Made by a program: the position numbers and the translations under genes
Shown: positions 22,677-34,400 of the stretch, piece after piece
Layout: every line of letters starts with the position of its first letter
Numbering within the stretch: position 1 is the first letter of the stretch
NCBI RefSeq assembly: GCF_051020765.1
Contig: NC_134937.1
Span: 13,136,947-13,200,946, forward strand
From: Lasioglossum baleicum
Lineage: Eukaryota > Arthropoda > Insecta > Hymenoptera > Halictidae
DNA length: 64,000 nucleotides
Reading direction: 5' to 3'
The notes under the pieces: model-generated
What the model saw: the letters and a program-made list of their open reading frames with translations, nothing else
Database searches by the model: none
Told to the model about the DNA's origin: nothing

Positions 22677-24939
22677 CTATGACAGGAAACTCAGGAGACC
22701 TGATGGCTTAGGTGCCGCAGGTGCCGCAGGTGCCGAAGACGTTGACGCTTTGCAGCCGGTCTCCCTTGGTAGCCTATCCTTCAAACCGTCCTGGTAGGAT
22801 AATGTCATTGAGTCTAAAGTGCGAGGCTGCATGGCGGACTGCTCGTTGATCACGAACTGTGCGCCGGTTGCTTTACTGTCCAACCAAGGTACGCCGAATG
22901 TCGGACCCTCGCCTTCTGAATTCGGTGGTGTAGGGTTTCTGCAAAAAGAACAGCATATTTCAGTTTTTAATAATCAGGAGGTGAACAATTTTCGCTATTG
23001 AACAAATCTTGTTCTAATGACGTATTTGGACACAGTTGTGAGGACAAGTAGTGGATGAATCAATGGAAACAACGAATAGAAGAATGAGTGGAAATAATTA
23101 TAAACAGGGACCACCCGCCCGGGTAGTAATGTGCTAGTAACGTAGGGGTGCAATGGGAGGAGGTGTGAAAATAAAACACAATGATCTTACCCGTGTTTAG
23201 CAAAGTTGGTCCAACAGGTGACGAGCTTCTTCCTGAACTGGTTGAACGGATGTTCCGGATCTTCCGGCGCGTTCAACGCTTGTACGTTGAACAAGTAGCC
23301 AATATCATCGACGTGAGCAGTTCCTGAAATCAAGAACATCTCTCAAAACCTAACTCGACTGTTTTCATGTCCCCAGCGAACAATCCAAACGATTAAATAA
23401 TCTTATTACTCGACTGGGGATCTTCACGCATTTATAGCGAAATTGAGTATATGAAAAATTTTAAAAATCGAAGATATCAATATACAGTAAGGAGCATAAC
23501 TGATTCCACACACATTAAATCAGAATAACATTTTTATGAAAGGACCAAACGACTTCAATTTCTCTGTAAGGCTAGAAGAATTAGTTTAGTAAATGACGTC
23601 TAATAAATAAGTTGAAAAATGCATTTGGTCGGAATTGTGAAAAACAATACTAAAAATTGATTTTTACAACTGTTTTAGCTGGCCCAATAACGAAAATTTA
23701 AAAAATGTGTTTGGCCAACTTTTATAAATTATATACGCTCTGAAAATTTCATTGAAATTGGTTAATTGGTTTACGAATTATAAACGATCAAAAATGGTAA
23801 AACTTGTCACTTTATGGTACACCACAAATTACCACTTCTAATCGTTTATAATTCGCAAACCAATGAATTAATTTCAATGAAATTTTCAGGGCGTATATAA
23901 TTTATACCAGTTGACCAGAAACATTTTGAATTTGAATTTTGAATTTTCGTTATTGGCCCAGCCAAAACAGTTGTAAAAATCAATTTTTACTATTGTTTGT
24001 CACAATTCCTTCCAAATGCATTTTTCCAACATATTTTTTACACATCATTTACTTACTAAACTGATTCTTCCAGTCTTACAGAGAAATTGAAGTCGTTTGG
24101 TCCATTCATAAAAAAGTTGTTCTGATTTAAAGTGTGTGGAATCGAGAGAATAAAGAGTGCAGACAATTTTTATTTTGCATAAAGATCCGCAGTCTACTTG
24201 TTAAATACCGATGGCTTACTGCTTCACCACTGAAATTGTCGTCTTAAAATAATGATAAGCAATGCTATTATTACTAGTCGAAATAAAGAAATTTTGTATG
24301 CGCCCATACCGTTTATAGAATCGCCAACCAACTCGTGGATGTTCCACTGCGACATGTAGTTGAGTTTGTAATAGTAGACAGGATTATCGCCATTGGCTTG
24401 CGCTATGTACTTCTGCGTCAGATCAATGGGAGCCACGAACATGATGCCGTTCATAACATCGAGGATTGTCTTGAGCAGAGGACCAGGAGCAAGGCTGAAC
24501 ACTGCTCCGCTCATAGATCCTAATATTAGGTCGACGGGACCGCTGGTACCCATCGAATTCTTTAAGAGAGACGCTATCGCATTCGCGTGGTTTCCATCTT
24601 TTCCAACCATGTCTACAAAACAATGTTAACGAATTAAACTAAATTCACTGATGAAATCTATGACTCACTTAGTCTCATACTCACAGTTCAAGAAGAAGAG
24701 ACCTTCGTCCTTATTGAAACCCATCAGTGTGGGAAGCTTAGTGAACTTTCCAGTCTTGTACAACTCGATGGGGCACTCTGTCAAGAACGCACTGCCATCT
24801 TTTATGTTGTCAAGGTTCTCGATCGTTGGCCTGAACGGCAAGAAGCCCTGAAAACATTTACAGTAAGTGCTAATTATTGCTTTATTTCTGCCTTACAGCT
24901 AAGAAATGCGGCATGTTTACAATGTCTGTTCACTTCATT

Positions 24940-24994
<55 letters not shown>

Positions 24995-27183
24995 ACTCAT
25001 TCCAGTGGCGGCTCAAGTCAAGTAAAGGCCCCAAGCGGTAAAAATTTTGGGGCCCTCGAACTCAAGTTAGAAATAGAAGTTGCAAGAAAGCCGCGTAGTT
25101 GGCTTACCGTTAAACCCGCCACTGACTCATTCACACATTTTTGAGATTAGAATATTATAGTTGAATATTGTGCATACATAGTCCACTTGCAGGGTCATGT
25201 TGACCATCTTTTCTATCGGAACACTGCGAAGGAAGGCTAGCAAGTCTGCGTCACCGACTCCGTCGTAGCCAAGATTGACGGCGAGAGCGCGGGCATTTTG
25301 GTATGCCTTTTCGGGAGTGTGGAAGCCCCATTGACACAGGGGTGTTCCACTTTGCTGGATCACTCTTTTGAAGAGTCCTGAATTAACAAAAGAGAATATA
25401 TAGGTTTTGCATTCCGACTTCACCCTTTTGCAAATCAAATTCAACCTCTTGCAAATCAATTTCACACATTAAGAATATTTCAAAGAGAATCCCGAGTGCA
25501 AAACTTGTAAACCAAGTTTAGGATGTAGATAATTTTACATCGAGAAGTTCATCGAAGAATTAAATAATTTGACATACCTTTAGATTGTTCCGACAGAACG
25601 TGCAAACCCACGGAAGTAGCACCTGCACTTTCTCCGAAAATGGTCACTTGATTAGGGTCACCACCGAATGCGGCAATATTAGCTTGTACCCATTTCAGAG
25701 CCAGAACCTGATCCTTCAGCGCAGCATTGCCGACAGCGTCAGGGTGATCCAACGCCAAAAATCCTGGAAACAAGCAGTACACATGTTGCTACATCATTTT
25801 ATTCTTAAACAATCTTTAGAACATAGATCAGCGTACCTAGACAACCGACACGGTAATTGAAGCTGACGTAGACAACATCCTGTTCAAGGAAGAAATCGGG
25901 TCCGTACAAGGATGTGTTGGTGTATCCAGCAAAGAATGCTCCACCGTAGATCCAAACCATAACTGGTTTTAGGGTTGAATTGCCGAGCTGTAGCATTGTT
26001 TCAAATTATTCATCGTCTAATTTTAAATCAGTAGCTCCTTTATATTTTTTATCGTATGAATCAAATGGAAATGCACAGTAAAAATTCCCAAAGCGTTAGA
26101 ATTATTCATCGTCTAATTTTCAATGACTAGCTCCTTTATATTTTTCATAAAATGAATCAAATGGAAATGCACAGTAAAAATTCCCAAAGCGTTCGAATTA
26201 TTCATCGTCTAATTTTCAATGACTAGCTCCTTTATATTTTTCATAAAATGAATCAAATGAAAATGCACAGTAAAAATTCTAATAAAATTTTTTTTCAATT
26301 TTTCGTTAAATCAATTCTTTAGCAGAAAAGATCTCCATGCATTTTTCACAAGTGGTTTTCATCTACACAGACAATGATTAATTCAATTTCGAATTGAATA
26401 AAACAATGTCAAGTGATACTTGCCTCTCGGGACATCACGTTGATGAACAAACAGTCCTCGACACCCATGTAGTTACCTGTGAAGAAGTCTACTTGTGGGC
26501 AGACTGGGGTTTCCTTATCAGCATTCAAAACAGCTGACCATGGTTTTATGGGGACTGGGGGCTGAAAGTGTATAAAAACAATTGTTAACACACTTGAATT
26601 AAAGTGAATCTCAATTTCGAAGATGATGTAAATTTTCTGAATTCTCTGGTAACAACCTACCGAGCTTTAATAGTAGTCGATACATGTTGCCTTATAAAAA
26701 TAACAAGATTAAATTTCTTTGAATTTTGCGCGGTTTATATTATAATATCTGCGCCGCTAAATATATTAGTGTAATCATTCACCACGAAAGCAGTTTTGTA
26801 ATTTCAATAATTGTGAAATAAAAAAGCTGGAACTTGTCATTTGACTGGTGGTGGTAGGTTTAGAGTTAAACCTTGAAATAATGCTACAATAGTCTTGACC
26901 TCAAAAAGAGGGCAAGTTGTAGAGACGATTGCGACAGTTACGGAGATAGAGTACTGTAATCTAATAGGAAAGAATGATCTTTTACCTTGAATCTCAAATC
27001 ACCAACTGGCGGCTCCGCATAGCGTATGCCGAAGAAAGCATTGTATCGCATATCATGCCAACTTGTCTTCTTGATTATACCTTTGACAGGTCCAGTAGTG
27101 GTCTGAACTACTTCTGTTTCTTCTCCTAGACACTGTGTCAGTGACAACAGCACTACGAGGGCTACCACTGCGACACGAACCAT
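22677..27183 (-). CDS. EstE: secreted type-B carboxylesterase (second clade)
   Basis: Complete nine-exon gene, in order 27183-26986, 26561-26424, 25987-25837, 25763-25578, 25377-25178, 24847-24685, 24612-24310, 23323-23191, 22938-22677; 577 aa. Signal peptide about residues 1-20, oxyanion loop YGGAF, elbow GESAG (Ser208), Glu339 in GFNKDEG, His450 in AHVDD. Intron 2 begins GAG|GCAAGT: a GC-AG intron whose position is fixed by EstF, which has GT there. Exon 7 is a single 303-nt exon where EstB-D have two exons and 81-84 fewer nucleotides. The C-terminus has an Ala-Pro run before LLSFLS. TATA box at 27232-27239 and poly(A) signal at 22600. Ester hydrolysis is inferred from the family; substrate unknown. 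Confidence 0.93.
23410..24196. repeat. nested transposons in EstE intron 7
   Basis: The outer element has ends TCGACTGGGGATCTTCACGC and TGCATAAAGATCCGCAGTCTA. Inside it (about 23486-24143) is the foldback MITE that begins CAGTAAGGAGCATAACTGAT, with arms that mirror each other about the centre. The same foldback element is in EstF intron 6 and in intron 8 of EstA-C. Confidence 0.7.
24943..24989. repeat. (CT)n microsatellite
   Basis: An almost uninterrupted CT dinucleotide run in EstE intron 5. Confidence 0.95.
25003..25124. mobile_element. 122-bp hAT-like MITE in EstE intron 5
   Basis: Ends CAGTGGCGG and CCGCCACTG are exact inverted repeats, and the element is flanked on both sides by ACTCATTC, a perfect 8-bp target-site duplication. 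Confidence 0.85.
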
Positions 27184-27231
27184 CGTAGTTTACCTGCGGG
27201 GCCAATGCTGCCGTAGTCGGAATAGACCTGG

Positions 27232-27239
27232 TTTATATA
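27232..27239 (-). promoter_or_regulatory. TATA box of EstE
   Basis: TATATAAA on the minus strand, about 50 bases upstream of the start codon. Confidence 0.7.
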
Positions 27240-28911
27240 CTGATGATGTTAGTTGAAACATTGTTTGAACAATGCGTCGTCCGATCCACAAGTGTTCGAA
27301 GCATTGTCTCGTAGTTGGAAAATTGATTGATGTTGTTTGCAGAAGAAACGGTAATGTTTTATATGAAGTCATCGCTTACACGTGCCGCATTTTACAATGA
27401 TGGATGGAAAGTAGTCGAAGACAAAATTACGAATGATATGCTGGGTCTAAGAATGTCTGAAAACTTCGACAGTTGCTTGGAAAGCGGTGGAAAATGTTTT
27501 GAAAATTTGGTTGCATTCGTCGATTAAATGTTGCAAGTAATATCTAGTGCGTTTTATTGTTTTTTGTGATCAGATGCCAGCTGATCTTCGTGGTTATTAT
27601 TATTATTCAGTTCCTCGGATTTTTAAACATTTTATTCTTAAGACTGGAACATCAATTTTTAGAATTCTTAAAGAATATTGAATGTGACAGACATAAATAA
27701 ATAATTAAGGAAGGAGGATGAAGGAGGGTGTGCTAAATAGAATGACTTATATGTACTTTGAAATATATTTATTGTTTGTCATGAAACACGGTTCTTAGAA
27801 TACAAGTTAGTACAACATTGTTTAAATAAATGATTTATATAGTCTTCGATGTTGTTTCCTGACAAGATGGCGGAAACGGCGACAGTCGATTTTGTTTGAC
27901 CTGAAAAATTGTTATCTATGTATACGTATATCTTAAACATTTTATTAATAAAATGGGTATTTTTTATAATTTTCTTTTCTTCAATAATTGAAACTAGTTG
28001 AGTTGGCGTACGTATCACCTTATACAATTATATTATTTCAAAGTATTTTTGAGAGATGTTTTAAATGTTGATGTTTTATAAAAAGTACGACAGAAATTAA
28101 ATTTGCCGTCCATTGTTATTTAGTTCGTCTGTGAAACTATTTTAAATAAGTATACCGCGAACAATGATTACAAATAAACGGAAGTATAAAATCCGGCCTG
28201 TTCGATGATGGTTTTCCAAGATGGCGGAAACTGCGGTTACTGTATCGCTCGACGTATATAAATTATAGCTCTGCATAATATTTCCGTCACTGCATACAAA
28301 GTGACCTATGCTATTTATCTAATTTAAGTTTTCTAAAACTTAAAAAACAAACAGTATTCACTATAATTTGGTTAATCATATTGAAGCATTTAAACAGTTT
28401 CCATAATTTTTATAAGACTTGAGACTCGAAGTATAATATTATAACTAGACTGCGGATCTTTATGCAAAATAAAAATTGTCTGGATCGATTGCAAGAAATA
28501 GAACATAAATTGAATGTTATTTCTTCTCTTAATGACTTTAACAGAGGAGAAATCATATATCGACATCTTAATTTGTAAAATTTTGCTATAAATGCATAAA
28601 GATCCGCTGTCTAATTATAACTATTGATAATAGAACTGCGTTTATTTATGTATATTTCATATGTTAGGTACTAATTGAAGGGAAAGAAAGTATGATTTAT
28701 TATTTCCTGCCTTAAGAGATTCGCTTTATTGAACTCGGGTGCTCAGAAGGTTTTACAAATTGATAATTGATTAATTTAATTTTTCAGTAATAAAAACAAT
28801 CGGTATCTTGCTTAACTCAATGTATAAATTTTAGGTAGTCGCGCAACGACTCGTAGTGTAGACAATAAAGAGGAAGGATTGATATAAAAAAGGGTAGATT
28901 TTTGCGATAAA
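27240..28911. other. intergenic: EstE promoter side to peptide gene 1
   Basis: No gene supported; AT-rich. The frames at 27327-27527 and 27779-28027 have no recognisable features. Two diverged copies of a motif containing CAAGATGGCGGAAAC lie near 27862 and 28218. One clean MITE (28446-28613) is listed separately. Confidence 0.5.
28446..28613. mobile_element. hAT-like MITE, TAGACTGCGG family
   Basis: A 168-bp element with ends TAGACTGCGGATCTTTATGC and GCATAAAGATCCGCTGTCTA, bounded on both sides by ATTATAAC, a perfect 8-bp target-site duplication. Confidence 0.85.
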
Positions 28912-28915
28912 GAGT

Positions 28916-28921
28916 TTTATT
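28916..28921 (-). terminator. poly(A) signal for peptide gene 1
   Basis: AATAAA in the context ATCAATAAAACTC on the minus strand. It lies downstream of a likely 3'-UTR intron (29203 to 29081: donor GTAAGT, acceptor TTGTTCACAG). Confidence 0.55.
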
Positions 28922-29223
28922 GATTTTTCTTGCTTAACAAACAATATCCTGCAATCAATATAAAAATACAAATCGCAGGATTAGAATTAGGTCTACGGAA
29001 CAGATCATTACAATAATTTCCTCGTAAATGCAAATTGCGTCCAAAAGTCATCTCAGACCGCCGTCCGCATCTTGCAGTATCTGTGAACAAATAAAAGCAA
29101 CATTTAAATATTTTCTGACACTCTTGTCTGACAAAAAATCAGGGAAGTCTACGTTCTACATCAAATTCCCCAATTATACTTATTGTTAATTAACGACACT
29201 TACATTTAACAACATCTGCGACT

Positions 29224-30720
29224 CTAGACGGAGATCGGCTTAAGAAGAGTTTTAAAAACTCGATTGCCCATGTTCACACCGGCTTGCGCAGCTGGCTTGA
29301 ATAGGTTATCGTTAACCGATTGGATTCCATCCATGATGAGTTCTCTCTTCTGTCTCTCTTCAGCCTCTCGCTTTCCAAACTTGGGGATGAATTTTCCAAC
29401 CATGTCCTGTCCAGCATTGACTGCACCACTGACAAGACCTCCACCAATTGGGAAAAGCGATCCAATGTCCCTTTTTCCAAACTTGGGGATGAATCCTCCA
29501 ACCATATCCTCTGCTCCATTCACCATTCCGCTGACAAGGCCTCCACCAATGGGGAAAAGCGATCCAATGTCCCTCTTTCCAATCTTGGGGATGAATCCTC
29601 CAACCATATCCTCTGCTCCATGCACCATTCCGCTGACAAGGCCTCCACCAATGGGGAAAAGCGATCCAATATCCCTCTTTCCTTTAGGAATGAAGCCGCT
29701 AACGAATGACTGACCCTTGTTCACCAGGTCGTCGATGACGCCACCACCATTAGCAGGGAACAGGCCAGAAACGTCCCTCTTTCCGAACTTGGGGATGAAT
29801 CCTCCAACCATATCCTCTGCTCCATTCACCATTCCGCTGACAAGGCCTCCACCAATGGGGAAAAGCGATCCAATGTCCCTCTTTCCAATCTTGGGGATGA
29901 ATCCTCCAACCATATCCTCTGCTCCATGCACCATTCCGCTGACAACACCTCCGCCAATGGGGAAAAGCGATCCAATATCCCTCTTTCCTTTAGGGATGAA
30001 GCCGCTAACAAATGACTGACCCTTGTTCACCAGGTCGTCGATGACGCCACCACCATTAGCAGGGAACAGGCCAGAAACGTCCCTCTTTCCGAACTTGGGG
30101 ATGAAGCCTCCGATGGGGAACAGGTTAGCTATGTTTCTCTTCGATACTCCTGGGACTCCTGGGAGACCGCGACCTCCTGGGAGACCGTGGACTCCTGGGG
30201 CACAGTGGCCTCCTGGGGAACCTGCTGGGAGATGAACACCGAATTTCTGCAGCAGTTTGCGCAGTTCTTTTAGCAGTTGAGCACCTTGCCCGACGTGCCC
30301 GACGTTCTCCAGCGAGTCCAGATCCAACTCGGGAATATGGGGCAGCAGATGGCCAGCGTCTTCTACGCTGTTTTCGGGCGATGACAATACTGGGGCAGAT
30401 TGGACTACTGGCAGATGTTCCACACTGGATACAGGTTCCTCACTGGATATATGTTCCTCACTGGATTCTCGGTGTTCAGCGGAGTCTGGAATTAAATGAG
30501 ATTGGAACACAGCACGACATTTACAAAGTCTCTTTCACTGATAGTCAGAAAGAGGATGAGATTGGAACACAGCACATTTTCGAAGTCTCTTTCACTGAGA
30601 GTCAGTCATTAATCGAAGAATTGGAAGAATCTCTACTATACCTTGATCGGCATTCCTGATGACCAGACACTGCGCCGAGGACACCAAAGCGGCGATGGCT
30701 ACGTACAGGAGGAACTTCAT
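29224..30720 (-). CDS. Peptide gene 1: secreted multicopy peptide precursor
   Basis: Two coding exons, 30720-30642 and 30485-29224, give 446 aa. Residues 1-18 are a signal peptide. Then come a Ser/Glu-rich acidic stretch (27-70), a helix-prone segment (94-108) and a collagen-like Gly-Pro stretch (113-140). From 144 to 399 run eight units, each closed by Lys-Arg: one of 18 residues and seven of exactly 34. Six of the eight end FIPKFGKR or FIPKIGKR, the classic precursor for convertase cleavage and C-terminal amidation; the two DVSG units end FIPKGKR. A short EAEER spacer and QKR precede a 39-residue tail. By analogy with insect prohormones or multicopy antimicrobial precursors, it would release amidated amphipathic peptides. 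Actual function unknown. TATA box at 30775-30782. Confidence 0.85.
29368..30135 (-). repeat. peptide-coding tandem repeat array
   Basis: One short unit (30135-30082) and seven 102-bp units (30081-29368) encode the peptides of gene 1. Units fall in two classes: DIGSLFPIGGG...GGFIPK with Phe or Ile, and DVSGLFPANGGG...SGFIPK. The order DVSG-DIGS-DIGS occurs twice in succession (units 2-4 and 5-7), a 306-bp higher-order duplication. Unit 8 has diverged (GAVNAGQ, GKFIPKF). Confidence 0.9.
30496..30605. repeat. direct repeat inside peptide gene 1 intron
   Basis: Two imperfect copies of about 50 bp (30496-30548 and 30556-30605), both containing GATTGGAACACAGCAC and AAGTCTCTTTCACTGA, make up most of the 156-bp intron. 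Confidence 0.75.
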
Positions 30721-30774
30721 CTTCGCTTGGTCGATGGACAAATTGGAAGGTGCTTCAGTATGCTCGTAGCCTGG

Positions 30775-30782
30775 TTTTTATA
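30775..30782 (-). promoter_or_regulatory. TATA box of peptide gene 1
   Basis: TATAAAAA on the minus strand, about 55 bases upstream of the start codon. Confidence 0.7.
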
Positions 30783-31406
30783 GCGAATTACTGTTGATCT
30801 AAGATTCCAGGACAATGGGGATAGATATATTGCGTGTAACGTCAGTATTGCGTTGCATATACACGTGCGAGTTTGTCGACTACGTTCATTAGACGTTATT
30901 TATCGTGTTTTGGCAAATGGTGATTAATTTAAGTTTTGCCAAGTGGTTCATGTTTGCTCGGAGACACGTGACTGCTGGACGACGGGTGTTGGAATGATTG
31001 CTGTCAGGTCCCAGGTAGGTTTTGTTCGAGGTCAATGTTGCTGTAGAATACTTCTGAGAATATTAGCAAACTCTGGTAAGCAGTTTTAACGAACATCTCA
31101 TTCTAAACTCGATGAATCTTTGACATGATCAAATTTCATTGAAACTTTGTCTAGAGATTTGTTAAATTATTTTCGGTGGAAGTATCTTTGGGGGAAATCT
31201 TGGAAAACGAAGCGCAACGATGGATTTTTGTATTACGTAAATTATATATTTGTAGTCTGCTGTTATATACATATGTATTGTAAATAATATAGGTTTCGCA
31301 CTCCAAATTCGCCCTTTTGCAAATCAATTTCAACCTTTTACAGATAAAGTACTTTCAAGTAAGTTTTTGTAAGAAAAATCAAGTGTAAATTAGTTGTTAA
31401 TGATCG
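30783..31406. other. spacer between peptide gene 1 and EstF
   Basis: No gene seen. It should contain upstream control of peptide gene 1 and the 3' UTR of EstF. A copy of the dispersed repeat with CCCTTTTGCAAATCAATTTC is at about 31285-31345. Confidence 0.5.
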
Positions 31407-34400
31407 TTACGGACCGAAATTGCTGATACCGAAAGGAAACGGTGGCAATTTGATGCAGGCACTTCGAAGCGGAAGTTGAGTGAACAAAACTCCTTCGTAG
31501 GCTTCAGTCACAGCATTAACTAAACGAGGTTGCATGGTGGGTTGCATTTTGATGTCTAATTGGGATCCTGTTGATTTACTGTCCTCCCAAATCACGTCAA
31601 AATCGATTTCAGGGTTTGATACTCTCGGCGTTGGATTTCTAGTAAAAATAGAACACTTTCATTCCGCTAACATTTTAAACGAGACGATTATTTTTTAAAA
31701 TATCTGTATTATTATTACCCGTCTTTAGCAATGTTGGTCCACAATCTAACCATTTTCTTCCTGAAGACGTTGTACGAATATTTCGGGTCTGTCGATACGT
31801 TCAAGGCTACCACGTTGAACAGATCGCCGATGTCATCAACGTGACTGGTCCCTGAAAGCAAAGTTTTACTTGTTAATTTAAATTCGTCTTTTGTTGCGTT
31901 TTCTATAATAGAATGTCTTGCCTTTTAAAGACTGGCCCACCAAGGAGTGAACGCTGTGTTTCGACGTGTACGACAGTCGGTAATAATAAACAGGATAATT
32001 CTTGTTCCAGACTGATACGATTCTTTGAGTGATGTCAATTGGTGCTGTGAAGAAGGTGTCAGTGACGAGAGTCAGAACTTGCTGGAGCGCCTCGGGAGGA
32101 ATTTGCTCGAAATTCATCGATAGAACATCAGCAAGTTGATCGTTCACGGACGAGTCGATAACAGTCAGTTGGCTCATCCACATTGCCATTGATGCTGCGT
32201 GGTTCGATGGACTCCCAACGTACTCTACCGCACAAGAGCATCGAAAAATCTAATTATTATACAGTGAGGAGCATAACTGATTCCACACACATTAAATCAG
32301 AAATAACATTTTTATGAAAGGACCAAACGACTTCAATTTCTCTGTAAGGCTAGAAGAATTAGTTTAGTAAATAATGTGTAAAAAATATGTTGAGAAAATG
32401 CATTTGGACGGAATTGTGAAAACCAATAGTCAAAATTGATTTTTACAACTTTTTTAGCTGGGCCAATAACGAAAATTTAAGAAATGTGTTTTGTCAACTG
32501 GTATAAATTAGATATGCTCTGAAAATTTCATTGAAATTGGTTAATTGGTTTACGAATTATAAACGATCAAAAATGGTAAAACTTGCCACTTTATGGCACA
32601 CTACAAATTACCACTTTTGATCGTTTATAATTCGCAAACCAATTAACCAATTTCAATGAAATTTTCAGAACGTATGTATAAAACGTCATAAAAATCAATT
32701 TTTACTATTGTTTTCCACAATTCCGTCCAAATGCATTTGTTCAACATATTTTTTACACATCATTTACTTACTAAACTAATTCTTCTAGCCTTACAGAGAA
32801 ATTGAAGTCGTTTTGGTCGATTCATATAAAAGTTCTTCTGATTTACAGTGTGCGACACTTACTAACGTACACTTACTGTACGTACTAAACTACTTACAAT
32901 GTCTAAAATACAGGGTGAGCCTCGTAAGTTATTTGTTGTACGAAAAAATGTTTACAGTGCTCTAATCTGTTTTTTATTACTTTGTTTTTCTATCGAGTTA
33001 TTCAAGGTCGACGCGTTACGATGCTCGCCCTGCGTCATGTCCAATTCTTAAATTTTATTTTTGACTCGAGCAGTCACGATACGCACCATCCAAGAAGAAC
33101 AACGCTTCGTCGTGAGTGCGTCCCATCATCATGGGATGCGGTGTAAAATCTCCAGTTAGATATTTTTGTATGGGACATTCGGTTAGAAATGCACTGTTGT
33201 CAGTTGCAACGTTAGGATCCTCTATCGTTGGTCGGAACGGCAACGCATCCTGCAAATGTTCAAGTTACAAAGTATCAGCTTTGTCGGTGATATACAGGGT
33301 ATTTCACCTAACTTGACCACCTTGAATATCTTTGTTGTTTTTAAAGATGCGTCAAATGTTTGAAGGACAAAGTTGAATGGTAAAATGGGGCTCATACGAT
33401 ACCAAAAAAATATCACATTCCATTTAAAAAAAATGAAGGTGACCTTCATATCTCTAAAAATATTAAATCGAAACAAAAATATTTTTGGTATCGTATGAGC
33501 CCTACTGAACCATTCAAGTTTGTCTTTCAGACATTTGACGTATCTTTAAAAACAACAAAGATATCCAATGTGGTCAAGTTAGGTGAAATAGTATATGTAG
33601 AAAGGCAGGAGATGGTTGATTGCAGAGTTGGGCATTAATCGATTAAAATTTTAATCATAATTGATTGATTAATGTGTATACGATTAAAAAAAGAAATCGT
33701 CGAAAAATCGGCAATTGATTCAATGGATTGATGAAGTTAATTGTCAATCGTTGATTAAATGAAGAAATCGTCGAAAAATCGGCGATTGATTTAATCGATT
33801 GATTTAATCGTCAATCGTTGATTAAAAAAAGGAGTCATCGAAAGAAACATGAAAGTACGTAAACAGAATTTGTATTATGGACCAAATGACAATACACCTA
33901 AACTCACTTTACATTTTTTTCAGTATTCATACAGTACTGATTACGTATTTCATTTCGAAATTTCAGCAGTTAATCATTAATCAATTATCCGATTGACGAT
34001 TAATAATCGTTAATCGCAATTAACGAAATTTAGTCGTCAATCGTTGATTAAATTTTTGCACAACTCTGGTTGATTGCAATTACCAAATTGACTTTCATCG
34101 ATACAGTGACCAAAGCTTCAGCAGGAGTCTGTTGAAGCTGCTTCAACAAATCTTCCTTCGTGATTTCGAGTTTGTTGAGAAGACGACCGAGCTCGTGAGC
34201 ACTGTGATAAGCACTTTGAGGTGTGTGATACGCCCACTGACACAAAGGTGTTCCACTCATACTGATCGATCGACGGAACAGTCCTAATTAGAAACAGATA
34301 TGTCATCGCATTATGTGCTGCTCCACATTTAAGACAGTTATTGAAATGTCAGTCGATTTAGGACAGAAATAACTTAATGTAGTTAGCGTTCTTATATTAT

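Noticed and set aside
29264..30235. Long plus-strand open frames opposite peptide gene 1 (149, 129, 100 and 70 codons)
   Set aside because: They are antisense shadows of the tandem repeat. The minus-strand frame has the signal peptide, TATA box, splice sites and poly(A) signal.
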